A DNA stretch of 63,059 bases from Bacillota bacterium (GTDB lineage: Bacteria; Bacillota; Clostridia; Lachnospirales; Lachnospiraceae), in the NCBI GenBank assembly GCA_023442465.1, contig JAEZZQ010000029.1:1-63059 (forward strand). Reading direction: 5' to 3'. Made by a program: the position numbers and the translations under genes. Below are positions 42,624 to 50,932 of this stretch, in pieces. Below the pieces are notes generated by a model. The model ran no database searches, was not told the origin of the DNA, and worked only from the letters and a program-made list of their open reading frames with translations. Within the stretch, counting starts at the first letter, position 1. Every line of letters begins with the position of its first letter.

Positions 42624-43178
42624 ATGAAACGTATATTACTGTTGAATGCCAGTGCAAAAAATAATGGGGCAACGGAAGAAATCCTTTCAATCATTAAAAA
42701 GGAGATTTGTGATTCTTACATTGTTGATTCCTTTTGCCTGGGTGACTTAAATATATCATACTGCAAAGGATGTAAATCATGTTATAAAACATGCAAATGC
42801 ACGCAAAACGATGATGTTGATGTCTTAATATCTGCGATGGATTCGGCTGATATATTTGTTATATGCGCTCCATCTTATTGGGGGGATGTTCCGGGGCAAT
42901 TCAAAGTATTTATCGATAGGTGTACCGTTTATTCCAACACGAATCCTAACCCGAATCGTCCAGTGTTAAAAAGAGGTAAAAAATGTTATGGAATTGCGCT
43001 GAGAACCGGACTGAGAACGATGGAATGTGAACATATTATTGAGTGTATACATCACTGGTGTGGTCATATGGAGGTCGAAATGGCGGACAGTCTGTACTTT
43101 TGTGGAATAAATAATAAAGAAGATATTACAATAGAAAGAGGCTATATTGTAGAAAAATGTAACGAATGGTTTACATAA
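42624..43178 (+). CDS. NAD(P)H-dependent FMN reductase / flavodoxin-fold protein
   Basis: The 184-residue flavodoxin-fold oxidoreductase has the N-terminal phosphate loop NASAKNNGATEEI, a cysteine-rich segment CKGCKSCYKTCKC (about residues 49-61), and PSYWGDVPGQFKVFIDR for FMN binding. Cysteine spacing resembles iron-sulfur flavoproteins, but a cluster is not certain. GGTGGAGGTG precedes the ATG. Closed by the hairpin at 43267. Confidence 0.88.
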   Translation: MKRILLLNASAKNNGATEEILSIIKKEICDSYIVDSFCLGDLNISYCKGCKSCYKTCKCTQNDDVDVLISAMDSADIFVICAPSYWGDVPGQFKVFIDRCTVYSNTNPNPNRPVLKRGKKCYGIALRTGLRTMECEHIIECIHHWCGHMEVEMADSLYFCGINNKEDITIERGYIVEKCNEWFT

Positions 43179-43266
43179 AGTATCTAAATTTATCACTAAT
43201 ACAAGAACAGCTCCGGCAGTTAACGCTAAAGAACCACTTCGAAGAGGTTTTAAAAATAAATTCCAC

Positions 43267-43292
43267 GCAGAATAATAAATTCTGCATTTTTA
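43267..43292 (+). terminator. Terminator after the flavodoxin-fold gene
   Basis: GCAGAAT/ATTCTGC with a 5-base loop is followed by ATTTTTA. Confidence 0.65.
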
Positions 43293-43319
43293 AATAATTA
43301 AATAATTATCTATTTTTTC

Positions 43320-43348
43320 TTGACTTTTATTTACTGCTGTGATATATT
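43320..43348 (+). promoter_or_regulatory. Cold-shock gene promoter
   Basis: TTGACT and TATATT are spaced 17 bases apart, giving a leader of about 125 nt before the csp gene, as is usual for cold-shock mRNAs. Confidence 0.7.
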
Positions 43349-43374
43349 CTAGTAGTATTTTTAATAAAGTTTTG

Positions 43375-43440
43375 ATTTCACATATTTTTTGTAAGTCATT
43401 ATTGTATTGATGATTCACAAAAGATATGTGATTTTTTTAA
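43375..43440 (+). promoter_or_regulatory. Long leader hairpin with U-tract (attenuator or thermosensor candidate)
   Basis: ATTTCACATATTTTTTGTAA... (from 43375) pairs with ATGATTCACAAAAGATATGT... (from 43410) over more than 20 bases with few mismatches, followed by a run of seven Us. It is inside the predicted csp leader, so it could end transcription unless refolded, for example by temperature. Confidence 0.55.
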
Positions 43441-43479
43441 TTTTATAAAGTATATAAAAAAAATAAGGAGGTATCTTTT

Positions 43480-43680
43480 ATGAATAAAGGTACAGTAAAA
43501 TGGTTCAACGGACAAAAAGGTTTTGGTTTCATCACTGACGATCAGGGAGGAGATGTCTTCGTACATTACTCAGGACTTACAATGGATGGATATAAGACAT
43601 TGGATGAAGGACAAATCGTAGTATATGAAGTAACAAAAGGTGCACGTGGATTACAGGCAGTTAATGTTCGTCCCGCATAA
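43480..43680 (+). CDS. Cold-shock protein (CspA family)
   Basis: This single-stranded nucleic-acid-binding five-strand OB fold of 66 residues has RNP1 KGFGFIT and RNP2 VFVHYSG. It begins MNKGTVKWFNGQKGFGFI. Family members act as RNA chaperones. AAGGAGGT lies about 10 bases before the ATG. It has its own promoter, a structured leader and a terminator at 43774. Confidence 0.96.
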   Translation: MNKGTVKWFNGQKGFGFITDDQGGDVFVHYSGLTMDGYKTLDEGQIVVYEVTKGARGLQAVNVRPA

Positions 43681-43773
43681 AGAATCGTTTTAGAAAGATT
43701 GTTAATCAGGCAGACTTCCATAAGGCGCATAACAACAATGTATTTATGGGTGTGGCCTGATATGATGTCTAAG

Positions 43774-43820
43774 AAAGCAAGCGTATCGTTCAAATCGGAC
43801 GATATGCTTGCTTTTATTAT
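43774..43820 (+). terminator. Terminator of the cold-shock gene
   Basis: AAAGCAAGCGTATCG (43774-43788) pairs with CGATATGCTTGCTTT (43800-43814) with one G-U pair, followed by TTATT. A 62-codon open frame across this hairpin is not considered coding. Confidence 0.85.
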
Positions 43821-43970
43821 GCAGTGTTTTGTAATGGTTGATGGAGGAAGCAAGGGTGTAATTATGTGGTCTTATGAAGTTCTGTGAGGAATATACCTAT
43901 CTAAAAGGATTGCTATAATAGTAATTGCCATAATAAGGTAATTTTTGTAGAATAGCATTAGAGGTATTGA

Positions 43971-44034
43971 CTTCCGTCATGTGTTCAATGGAAATGAATC
44001 AATAAACACTTATGGTAATAAATGCTGACGGAAG
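43971..44034 (+). promoter_or_regulatory. Inverted repeat upstream of the lipoprotein GH3 gene
   Basis: CTTCCGTCA (43971-43979) and TGACGGAAG (44026-44034) are perfect 9-base inverted repeats, and TGTGTT/AACACT are nested inside. It may be a leader hairpin or operator. The rest of the 403-base gap after csp holds only its terminator. Confidence 0.45.
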
Positions 44035-44083
44035 AATTGCAGGAACAAATAATAAATAGGTGAAATCAAAGGGGGGATTGGGT

Positions 44084-45958
44084 ATGAATTGGAAGAAAGC
44101 AGCAATAAAAGCGGCATTACTATGTACCTTTCTGGTTGCTTTAGCCGGCTGCAGTGCAAAAACAAAAGAGGCGGCAAATGTGCCGGAAAGCTCTGAACGT
44201 GTCCTTGTTTATGAGGACGGGAAAAATATAAGTATTTCTAAGGAATCGGTGGATGAAATTATGCTTCGGCTTACCGCCGAGCAAAAGGCGGCACAGATGG
44301 TTCAGGGTGCTGTTTACTGTATTACTGAGGATGACATGAAGAAATATGATTACGGTAGTGTGCTTTCTACTTTTGGGATACCGATGGAAGCACGTGAGTG
44401 GCGCAAAATTATTCTCGGTCTACAAAAAAGCGCATTGGAATCGGAAGCGGGGATTCCTTACATTTTCGGCAATGACGCCGTACATGGAGTAAATACTTGT
44501 GCGGGAACAGTTATCTTTCCTCATAATATCGGCATAGGGGCTGCTAATGATGAAGAACTGACCTATCAGATGGGGCGGGCGGTAGCGGATGAGACAAGGC
44601 TTGTGGGGGTGCTATGGACATTTTCTCCCTGCATTGCGGCTGCCGAAGATCCAAGGTGGGGCAGAACTTATGAAAGCTATTCTACCGAAGCGGAGCTCAT
44701 TAAAAAAATGGGAAGTTCTTTTTCCAAAGGTTTGATTGACGGAGGGGCTCTTCCCTGCGCAAAGCATTTCTTAGGAGACGGTAATACGATTTATGGCAGC
44801 GGTGAAAATTCGGACGGTACTTACCGCCTGATCGATCGGGGGAATGCACAGCTATCGGAGGCAGAGATACAGGAACAGTTGGATATTTATCAGGCGATGA
44901 TCGACAGTGGTGTGAAGACGATCATGATCAGTCACAGCAGCTTGAATGGTGTTAAAATGCATGAAAATGAGAAATATATTATGATGCTGAAGGAAGATAT
45001 GGGTTTTGACGGCTTTATTGTAAGTGACTGGAATTCTATACATAATATTTCAGGGGGAAATCTGAAAGAACAGACAATTGCAGCAGTCAATGCAGGAATT
45101 GATATGCTGATGGAGGATACTTCCTATGAGGAATGCCGTAAGTATATTGTGGAAGGTGTTGAAAACGGAAATATTCCCAAGGAAAGATTTGAAGATGCAG
45201 TTAGAAGAATTATATCCGTAAAAATGGAACTTGGTATTTTTAATGACCCTATGATGGAAAATCAAAATACCTGTAAGGATCAAGTTGGTTCTGAGGAATA
45301 CCGGGAACTGGCCAGAACCTTGGTAGAGGAAAGCCTTGTTCTGTTAAAGAATGAGAAGGAAATACTTCCTTTAAAAAAGGGAACCCGGATTTTTGTTACC
45401 GGCCCGGCAGCAGATGATGTAGGTGCTCAGTGTGGTGGATGGACGATTAGCTGGCAGGGAAAAACAGACGCAGATAATGGCGGACATAAGTGGGTTCCTG
45501 AAGGAAAATCAATTTTAGACGGACTGAAAGCTCTTGCAGAGGAATATGAATTTACCTTGATAACAGATGAAAGCCAGGCATCGCAGGCAGATGTAACACT
45601 TCTATGTCTGGGAGAAAAGCCCTATTCGGAATGGGAAGGCGATAGTGAAGATATCAGCATTACAGGTACACTGGCGCTTGCAGGGAACAAGAAAGCGATT
45701 GAACTCGCAGACAGTCTTGGACTTCCGACAATTACCTTGCTTGTTGCAGGAAGAAATGTAATGATTCAGGAATATTTGGAGCTTTGGGATGCGGCAGTTA
45801 TATGTTATCTGCCGGGAAGTGAAGGAGACGGGATTGCAAACGTTCTCAGCGGAAAGAAAAGCTTTCATGGAACCTTGCCTATGCCGTACTACTCAGAAAT
45901 CAGTGCAATCGGAACTGAGGAGGTTCTTTTTCCGGTCGGTTATGGCTTGCAATATTGA
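44084..45958 (+). CDS. Lipoprotein family 3 glycoside hydrolase (BglX-like)
   Basis: This extracellular membrane-anchored beta-glycosidase of 624 residues has lipobox VALAGC with Cys23. The (beta/alpha)8 domain (about 60-380) is followed by the alpha/beta C-domain (about 410-620). The nucleophile is Asp315 in GFIVSDWNSI; KHFLGDG is the conserved loop. The order is the standard one, unlike the permuted GH3 at 20598. AAAGGGGGG at 44067-44075 supports the ATG at 44084 over an in-frame GTG at 44060. It probably releases glucose from oligosaccharides outside the cell. Confidence 0.93.
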   Translation: MNWKKAAIKAALLCTFLVALAGCSAKTKEAANVPESSERVLVYEDGKNISISKESVDEIMLRLTAEQKAAQMVQGAVYCITEDDMKKYDYGSVLSTFGIPMEAREWRKIILGLQKSALESEAGIPYIFGNDAVHGVNTCAGTVIFPHNIGIGAANDEELTYQMGRAVADETRLVGVLWTFSPCIAAAEDPRWGRTYESYSTEAELIKKMGSSFSKGLIDGGALPCAKHFLGDGNTIYGSGENSDGTYRLIDRGNAQLSEAEIQEQLDIYQAMIDSGVKTIMISHSSLNGVKMHENEKYIMMLKEDMGFDGFIVSDWNSIHNISGGNLKEQTIAAVNAGIDMLMEDTSYEECRKYIVEGVENGNIPKERFEDAVRRIISVKMELGIFNDPMMENQNTCKDQVGSEEYRELARTLVEESLVLLKNEKEILPLKKGTRIFVTGPAADDVGAQCGGWTISWQGKTDADNGGHKWVPEGKSILDGLKALAEEYEFTLITDESQASQADVTLLCLGEKPYSEWEGDSEDISITGTLALAGNKKAIELADSLGLPTITLLVAGRNVMIQEYLELWDAAVICYLPGSEGDGIANVLSGKKSFHGTLPMPYYSEISAIGTEEVLFPVGYGLQY

Positions 45959-46227
45959 CCGTGATTAAGGGAATGTGGAAATGCAGGAAGGCCTTTTACA
46001 GAGTGGAGGCGATTCAAGCGAAAACGGCGCGTATTTTTGATGGTCTTGACGATGAGAGATTAGGTTGTTCTGTTTACGGCGACAATCAGCGATATACTTA
46101 TGCTGATGTTATCACCGGACAGATAAGGCATATCATGTATAACATTGGTTATCTTAACGGCATATTACGGCAGCTTGGAATGGCTGAATCAGATTGGTAT
46201 TCTTACAACGAACCGGAAGGCTCTTAA
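45955..46227 (+). pseudogene. DinB-like C-terminal fragment, probably truncated gene
   Basis: The open frame has no convincing start (TTG 45955, GTG 45961, ATG 45973, no ribosome site) and overlaps the GH3 stop. The encoded YTYADVITGQIRHIMYNIGY and MAESDWYSYNEPEG resemble the last half of a DinB-superfamily protein, where a metal His lies in GQIRHIMYN. The first half of the four-helix bundle, with other metal ligands, is missing. Confidence 0.6.
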
Positions 46228-46436
46228 TTATATGCTGAGAATGGAATTGGAGACGGAAGAATGAGCGGTAAAGGGCGGCGAACGTGTGAAGCTATCAGGA
46301 CATCGTTCCCCATTATTATAAATTGTGAAAAGAATAGAAAAATTTAAGAAGCAGGCAAAACGTAATGGGCATCAGTGATGAAGAAGGGATATGCCTACTG
46401 CGTGTGCAGATCATGGGAAAAGAAGGGATATTTTAT

Positions 46437-46817
46437 ATGAAAATCAGTCCACAAGTATATGTAAGAGGCAGCATAGAGGCTGTCCAAATGTATTGCAAGG
46501 CTTTTGGGGCCGAAATAAGCTTTGAAATATCAGATGAATCGAAAGATGCATATGCACATTGCGAATTATCAGTAAATGGCCAATTGTTCATGGCTGTCAG
46601 CGAGGCACCGGAGGATTGCGACGTGAGCAGAAAAAGTGCATGGCAGACCATGGCTTTTAACGTGTATGACATGGGAAGTGAAGAGGCGGTACGAAACGCT
46701 TATGATGTATTGCGGGAGGGAGGAACGGTTATCGATTCCCTTGGTCCTTGCGACTGGAATCCGTGCTGCTCGAATCTCATTGATAAATTTGGTGTTTTTT
46801 GGTGGATAGCAATTTAA
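46437..46817 (+). CDS. VOC-family (PhnB/glyoxalase-like) protein
   Basis: The 126-residue paired beta-alpha-beta-beta-beta protein contains MKISPQVYVRGSIEAVQMYC, KAFGAEI and the C-terminal CSNLIDKFGVFWWI, as in PhnB-like VOC proteins. Substrate is unknown. The ATG at 46437 is preferred over one at 46365 because homology begins there and GAAGGGA precedes it. Followed by a strong terminator shared with the catalase gene. Confidence 0.85.
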   Translation: MKISPQVYVRGSIEAVQMYCKAFGAEISFEISDESKDAYAHCELSVNGQLFMAVSEAPEDCDVSRKSAWQTMAFNVYDMGSEEAVRNAYDVLREGGTVIDSLGPCDWNPCCSNLIDKFGVFWWIAI

Positions 46818-46833
46818 ATAAGCTGCTCCGAAT

Positions 46834-46885
46834 AGGAGGATGCCCCCAAGTCATTTCATGACTTTGGGGGCATCCTCCTGTTTTT
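46834..46885. terminator. Bidirectional terminator between the VOC gene and katA
   Basis: AGGAGGATGCCCCCAAGTCAT (first 20 bases from 46834) pairs almost perfectly with the segment 46858-46879; U-tracts are suitable on the plus strand (TTTTTAT). It lies between convergent genes. Confidence 0.85.
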
Positions 46886-46917
46886 ATAGACCCTGTTTTA
46901 ATGAATGCTATGGAAGC

Positions 46918-48432
46918 TTACATTTCGGGAGAGAGAGTAGCATTGATTAAGCCGTTGTTGTCAAGTTTGGACAGTTCCTTTACTTTTTCGATGTCCAGTC
47001 CCATAGCCTTTGTGATTCGTTCTCCATATTCGGTATCCGCCAGATAACAGTGTACCGCATGTCGATATTTAATATTATCGGTAACTGAGGCGATGTCGCC
47101 GGCAGTATTCTCGATGAGGAGCTGCTTTTTATCTTCTGTCAGGATTCGCCATAGATTACCTCCGGCGCGGAAGTTATCGTCAGTAGGGTCGTCCTTAGGG
47201 TCGTAACGCCACATGGCGCCTTCGATTTCCAAGGGCGGCTCTGATACTTCGGGCTGAGCTGTCCAGTAGCCGTAGCTGTTGGGAGAGTAAGCGGGAACGC
47301 CGCCGTAATTGCCGTCGGTGCGCATTGCTCCGTCTCTGTGATACTCATTGACCTCCACACGGGCACGGTTAACCGGAATATGGTTATGGTTCACGCCCAA
47401 GCGGTAACGCTGTGCATCGCCGTAAGCGAACAGACGTCCCTGAAGGAAGCGGTCGGGAGAAAATCCGATACCCGGCACTACATGAGCAGGAGTAAATGCA
47501 GCCTGCTCCACCTCTGCAAAATAGTTCTCAGGATTCTTGTTAAGCTCCAGTACGCCAACCTCGATTAAAGGGAATTCCTTGTGGGGCCAAATCTTTGTGA
47601 TGTCGAAGGGATTTTCATAATGGTTCTTGGCCTGCTCCTCCGTCATAATCTGTACATACATTGTCCAGCGCGGATAATCACCCTTTTCAATGGATTCGAA
47701 GAGATCTTTTCCATGGTATTCCCGATCCATGCCGTTGATTTTTGCAGCTTCCTCATTGGTAAAGCACTTAATGCCTTGCTGCGTATGCAGGTGGAATTTG
47801 CACCATACCCTTTTATTTTCCGAGTTATAGAAGCTGAAGGTATGCTCGCCGAAAACGTGCATATGGCGGAAGGAGGCAGGAATTCCGCGATCGGACATGA
47901 CGATAGTGCGCTGATGGAAGGTTTCCGGGAGAAGCGTCCAGAAATCCCAGTTGTTCTGTGCGCTACGCCTGCCGGTACGAGGATCTCTTTTCACGGCGCG
48001 GTTTAAGTCGGAAAAGTTATGTACATCACGGATGAAGAAGGTAGGAGTATTATTTCCGACCAAGTCCCAATTTCCTTCTTCGGTGTAGAATTTGCAGGCA
48101 AAGCCTCTGATGTCCCTTTCGCAGTCAGCAGCGCCTCGTTCTCCGGCAACGGTAGAGAAGCGGACGAAAACGTCGGTTTTATGTCCGGGCTGTAATACCT
48201 TGGCTTTGGTAAATTCGGAGATATCGCCCGTAACTGTAAAATCACCGTAGGCTCCCCAGCCCTTGGCATGCATGCGGCGTTCGGGAATGACCTCGCGGTT
48301 AAAGTGAGCCATTTTTTCCAACAGCCATACATCCTGCATTACCACGGGGCCGCGGGGGCCGGCAGTGATGGCGTTTTCGTTATCGGCAATCGGTGCACCG
48401 ACCTCGTTTGTTAATTTCTTATACTGTTCCAT
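46918..48432 (-). CDS. katA: Haem catalase (clade 3 type)
   Basis: It converts hydrogen peroxide to water and oxygen. Catalytic His55 is in RRMHAKGWGAYG, Asn128 in VGNNTPTFF, and the haem-ligand Tyr337 in RLFAYGDAQRYRLG. At 504 residues it is a small-subunit, NADPH-binding type. AAAGGAGAG precedes the start on the minus strand. A catalase in an otherwise anaerobe-like chromosome suggests oxygen tolerance or acquisition. Three small membrane-protein genes lie upstream in the same direction. Confidence 0.96.
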   Translation of the reverse strand: MEQYKKLTNEVGAPIADNENAITAGPRGPVVMQDVWLLEKMAHFNREVIPERRMHAKGWGAYGDFTVTGDISEFTKAKVLQPGHKTDVFVRFSTVAGERGAADCERDIRGFACKFYTEEGNWDLVGNNTPTFFIRDVHNFSDLNRAVKRDPRTGRRSAQNNWDFWTLLPETFHQRTIVMSDRGIPASFRHMHVFGEHTFSFYNSENKRVWCKFHLHTQQGIKCFTNEEAAKINGMDREYHGKDLFESIEKGDYPRWTMYVQIMTEEQAKNHYENPFDITKIWPHKEFPLIEVGVLELNKNPENYFAEVEQAAFTPAHVVPGIGFSPDRFLQGRLFAYGDAQRYRLGVNHNHIPVNRARVEVNEYHRDGAMRTDGNYGGVPAYSPNSYGYWTAQPEVSEPPLEIEGAMWRYDPKDDPTDDNFRAGGNLWRILTEDKKQLLIENTAGDIASVTDNIKYRHAVHCYLADTEYGERITKAMGLDIEKVKELSKLDNNGLINATLSPEM

Positions 48433-48513
48433 AGTTTCTCTCCTTTCGATTCTAATTTTTGTATGATCAGCCGCATAGGTTCATGCGTTTGATTTTATAG
48501 GGAAGCACATGGC

Positions 48514-49170
48514 TCAGAGTTTCAGGCACATGAGTAACATCCATAGATAGCAGCAGGTCTTCGGCAGCATCAGCATGCCGAGCTTCGGATTCTCATTGGA
48601 CCATAGCACCACCGGAAGATAAAAGCCAAAGCTTAAGGTGATGGCGATCCACATAACGTTTACCGCGGAAATAGCATCCATGTGTATAGCAAAGAGCAGG
48701 GCGACGGCTAAACCCAAAAGGAAAAAGGGGACATTCCGGTAAATGCCAAAGCGTACCGGAGGATAGCGGTCTGTCCAACGATTCTGCGGAAGCAGACAAA
48801 GCAGTATACGAAGGATGGCTAGTATGTAAACGGGGAGCGACAGAAGAAACGACGCATCAGGCTGAAACAGCATAAGGCCGATGTGCCATAAAAAAAGGTA
48901 AAATATAGTCATAGTGATTGAAGTGATAAGTTTCCCGATACCCAGTGCCTTTGTAAAGCGTTCCTCTTTATCAGTAAGAATGACGCCGATGCGGGGCAGG
49001 AGATGAAAGGCATCTCCAAATACCAGCAAAAGAGCCATACTTCCGGCAAGAATGCGGACCGGCAAATTACCGGTACATAGAAGGTAAATGCCGATGATAA
49101 AAGCGGACAATAGGTAAAGAATATCGAAAGCAGCCTCTATTCGGCCAAACACTCGTTTTTTCATTTGCAT
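48514..49170 (-). CDS. Multi-pass membrane protein of unknown function
   Basis: The 218-residue protein has about seven hydrophobic segments and short loops, with charged GDAFHLLPRIGVILTDKEERF between segments 2 and 3. No family was recognised. Its start codon shares one base with the stop of the preceding DUF454 gene (TAATG), implying coupling. It lies between that gene and katA. Confidence 0.8.
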   Translation of the reverse strand: MQMKKRVFGRIEAAFDILYLLSAFIIGIYLLCTGNLPVRILAGSMALLLVFGDAFHLLPRIGVILTDKEERFTKALGIGKLITSITMTIFYLFLWHIGLMLFQPDASFLLSLPVYILAILRILLCLLPQNRWTDRYPPVRFGIYRNVPFFLLGLAVALLFAIHMDAISAVNVMWIAITLSFGFYLPVVLWSNENPKLGMLMLPKTCCYLWMLLMCLKL

Positions 49171-49544
49171 TATTTCTTATCTCCTTTTGGCTTTGCAATC
49201 CAGAGAATATGTATCGTTACACAGATTCCGACGACGATGAGCAGGAGGGTGAGCCAAAGCCGCCCGATGAGGAACATGGATACAAGCAGCATTCCCCAGA
49301 GGAAAACCAGGCTCTTGATTACCGTACTGCGGGGGAGACCGTTTCCTTTTTGATAATTTTCGAGATATTCGCGGAAAAAAGTAATTCGAAGAATCCGCTT
49401 CCTCAGCTTCGGAGTACCGGTTAGGCAGGCTGCTCCTAAGAGGACAAAAGGTGTGGTAGGCAATATTGGTAAAAAAACTCCGATTAGCCCCAAAGCCAGA
49501 AAAAGAAAACCCAATGCGGTTAACAGAATAGTACGGATGTGCAT
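49170..49544 (-). CDS. DUF454 (YbaN) family inner-membrane protein
   Basis: The 124-residue protein has three membrane segments and the family pattern LGLIGVFLPILPTTPFVLLGAACL, here cited by its core LPILPTTPF. FFREYLENYQKGNGLP is the typical cytoplasmic loop. The function of YbaN is unknown; it is often near haem or redox genes. Co-directional with katA. Confidence 0.88.
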   Translation of the reverse strand: MHIRTILLTALGFLFLALGLIGVFLPILPTTPFVLLGAACLTGTPKLRKRILRITFFREYLENYQKGNGLPRSTVIKSLVFLWGMLLVSMFLIGRLWLTLLLIVVGICVTIHILWIAKPKGDKK

Positions 49545-49550
49545 AGGCAG

Positions 49551-49859
49551 CTACTCCTTTTTCTCTTGTTCTTTTTTTAGATGTTTAGGGTTTGCGGGGA
49601 ACCATCCTTTGTGAACTCTTTCGGCTTGCTCTTTCAGTTCAATAATCGACCAAAGCATAGCACATCCCAATACTGCAAGTGCTCCGGATAAAATGATATG
49701 CGAAAGGAATAAAGAGGATATGCAGCATATCAATCCGAGAATGAGAAATACAGGCCATATGCGCCATGTGAAATAATATTCACATTTTATGACGATAGGA
49801 TGAAAAGAGCCGATAATTAAAAAAGCTATAATGCCGATGATGATGCCAGACCAATGCAT
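49551..49859 (-). CDS. Small membrane protein of unknown function
   Basis: The 102-residue protein has three to four membrane segments and a charged C-terminal tail ending KKEQEKKE. GIIIGIIAFLIIGSFHPIVI at the N-terminus resembles DUF4491-type small membrane proteins, but this is uncertain. It is the first gene of the minus-strand cluster, 6 bases before the YbaN-like gene, with GGAGG before its ATG. Confidence 0.75.
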   Translation of the reverse strand: MHWSGIIIGIIAFLIIGSFHPIVIKCEYYFTWRIWPVFLILGLICCISSLFLSHIILSGALAVLGCAMLWSIIELKEQAERVHKGWFPANPKHLKKEQEKKE

Positions 49860-49906
49860 AAATATCCTCCTTGTTATTAATATTAAGATTCATTACTGTT
49901 AATATA

Positions 49907-49936
49907 AATTTACCTAAATGAAATTAATTTGTCAAT
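49907..49936 (-). promoter_or_regulatory. Probable promoter of the minus-strand katA cluster
   Basis: On the minus strand TTGACA (plus-strand TGTCAA at 49931-49936) is followed after 18 bases by TAAATT. The TTAATATTAA palindrome near 49877-49886 lies downstream and might be an operator. The rest of the 389-base gap 49860-50248 holds a GC-rich hairpin and a family B fragment. Confidence 0.5.
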
Positions 49937-50087
49937 AAATAAAAATATTTTTGATAAAATATGCGAAATTTTATGAGCGTATTCTTTGAATTGTATTTAT
50001 AAATTGGGAAAGGAGTGTGATTGCGCGCAATGCGCGCGTAAGCAAAAGCTGTCCTGTTGTATAACGGGAAGCCTATGGCCTTGCAGG

Positions 50088-50126
50088 CAGAAATCCTGCG
50101 TTGCTGAGAACGGAGTAAACAATAAC
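50088..50126 (+). repeat. Family B fragment (right end)
   Basis: GCAGAAATCCTGCGTTGCTG followed by AGAACGGAGTAAACAATAAC matches the right 39 bases of copy B1. Immediately left is a different GC-rich inverted repeat (TGCGCGCAATGCGCGC, near 50022-50038). Confidence 0.7.
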
Positions 50127-50248
50127 TAAAATATAGCGGTGGAAGTATTTTTCGATATGTTATATTATTGGTGTATGGAAAAATTATGTTTGTGAATAGT
50201 TGAAAAGAAAGGCTTATTATTTAGAAAAAAGTAGGATAAGGGAAAAAC

Positions 50249-50932
50249 ATGAAGAATATACTGATTATCGAAGATGACCGTACGCTGAGCAATGGTATTT
50301 TGCTGACACTGAAAAGTGAGGATTATCATATTCAACAAAGTTTCGATTTGAGTTCTGCAAGGCATGCACTTTTAAAGGAGCATTTCGAACTGCTGATTTT
50401 AGATATTAACCTGCCGGATGGCAGCGGGCTGAATTTCTTAAAGGAATTCAGGCAGATGTATGAGGCGAAGGTGATTTTGCTGACAGCGAACGATATGGAG
50501 ACCGATATTGTCCTTGGGTTGGAAATGGGTGCAGACGATTACATCACTAAGCCGTTTTCATTAGCAGTGCTGCGTGCCAGGGTGAAAAGCCAGCTCAGAC
50601 GTTCATCCCATCACATGAGTGAGGTGGTAACTGTGGATTCCTTTCGTTTTGATTTCAACAAGATGGAATATTATAAGGGCAGCACACCTATTGAACTGAG
50701 TAAGACGGAACAGAAGCTTTTGCGCATTCTCGTGCTAAACAGTGGCAAGACCCTTTCCAGGCCTGATCTGGTGGACCGCATCTGGACGGATGGAGCGGAA
50801 TACGTGGATGAAAATGCGCTTTCCGTTACGGTCAAGCGTCTGAGGAATAAGCTGGAGGAAGATTCCTCGAAGCCTGAATATATCAAAACGGTGTATGGAA
50901 TCGGATATGCCTGGGAAGGGAATAGAAAATGA
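50249..50932 (+). CDS. OmpR-family response regulator
   Basis: The receiver domain (1-120) has acidic pocket EDD at 8-10, phosphorylation site Asp52 in LLILDINLPDGSG and conserved Lys in YITKPFS. The winged-helix domain (about 130-227) binds DNA. Its stop overlaps the kinase start by ATGA. Together with the exporter at 51973 it forms a BceRS-like arrangement that responds to antimicrobial peptides or envelope stress. Likely target: direct repeats at 51881-51902. Confidence 0.95.
   Translation: MKNILIIEDDRTLSNGILLTLKSEDYHIQQSFDLSSARHALLKEHFELLILDINLPDGSGLNFLKEFRQMYEAKVILLTANDMETDIVLGLEMGADDYITKPFSLAVLRARVKSQLRRSSHHMSEVVTVDSFRFDFNKMEYYKGSTPIELSKTEQKLLRILVLNSGKTLSRPDLVDRIWTDGAEYVDENALSVTVKRLRNKLEEDSSKPEYIKTVYGIGYAWEGNRK

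Noticed and set aside
43699..43887. 62-codon open frame after the cold-shock gene
   Set aside because: It runs through the csp terminator hairpin and has no ribosome site or recognisable homology.
46365..46436. Longer N-terminus for the VOC-family protein
   Set aside because: The added 24 residues do not fit the fold, and the ribosome site is next to the ATG at 46437.
50019..50060. GC-rich hairpin TGCGCGCAATGCGCGC as an origin or dif-like site
   Set aside because: It is short and next to a family B fragment, with no DnaA boxes or dif core, so it is probably repeat debris.
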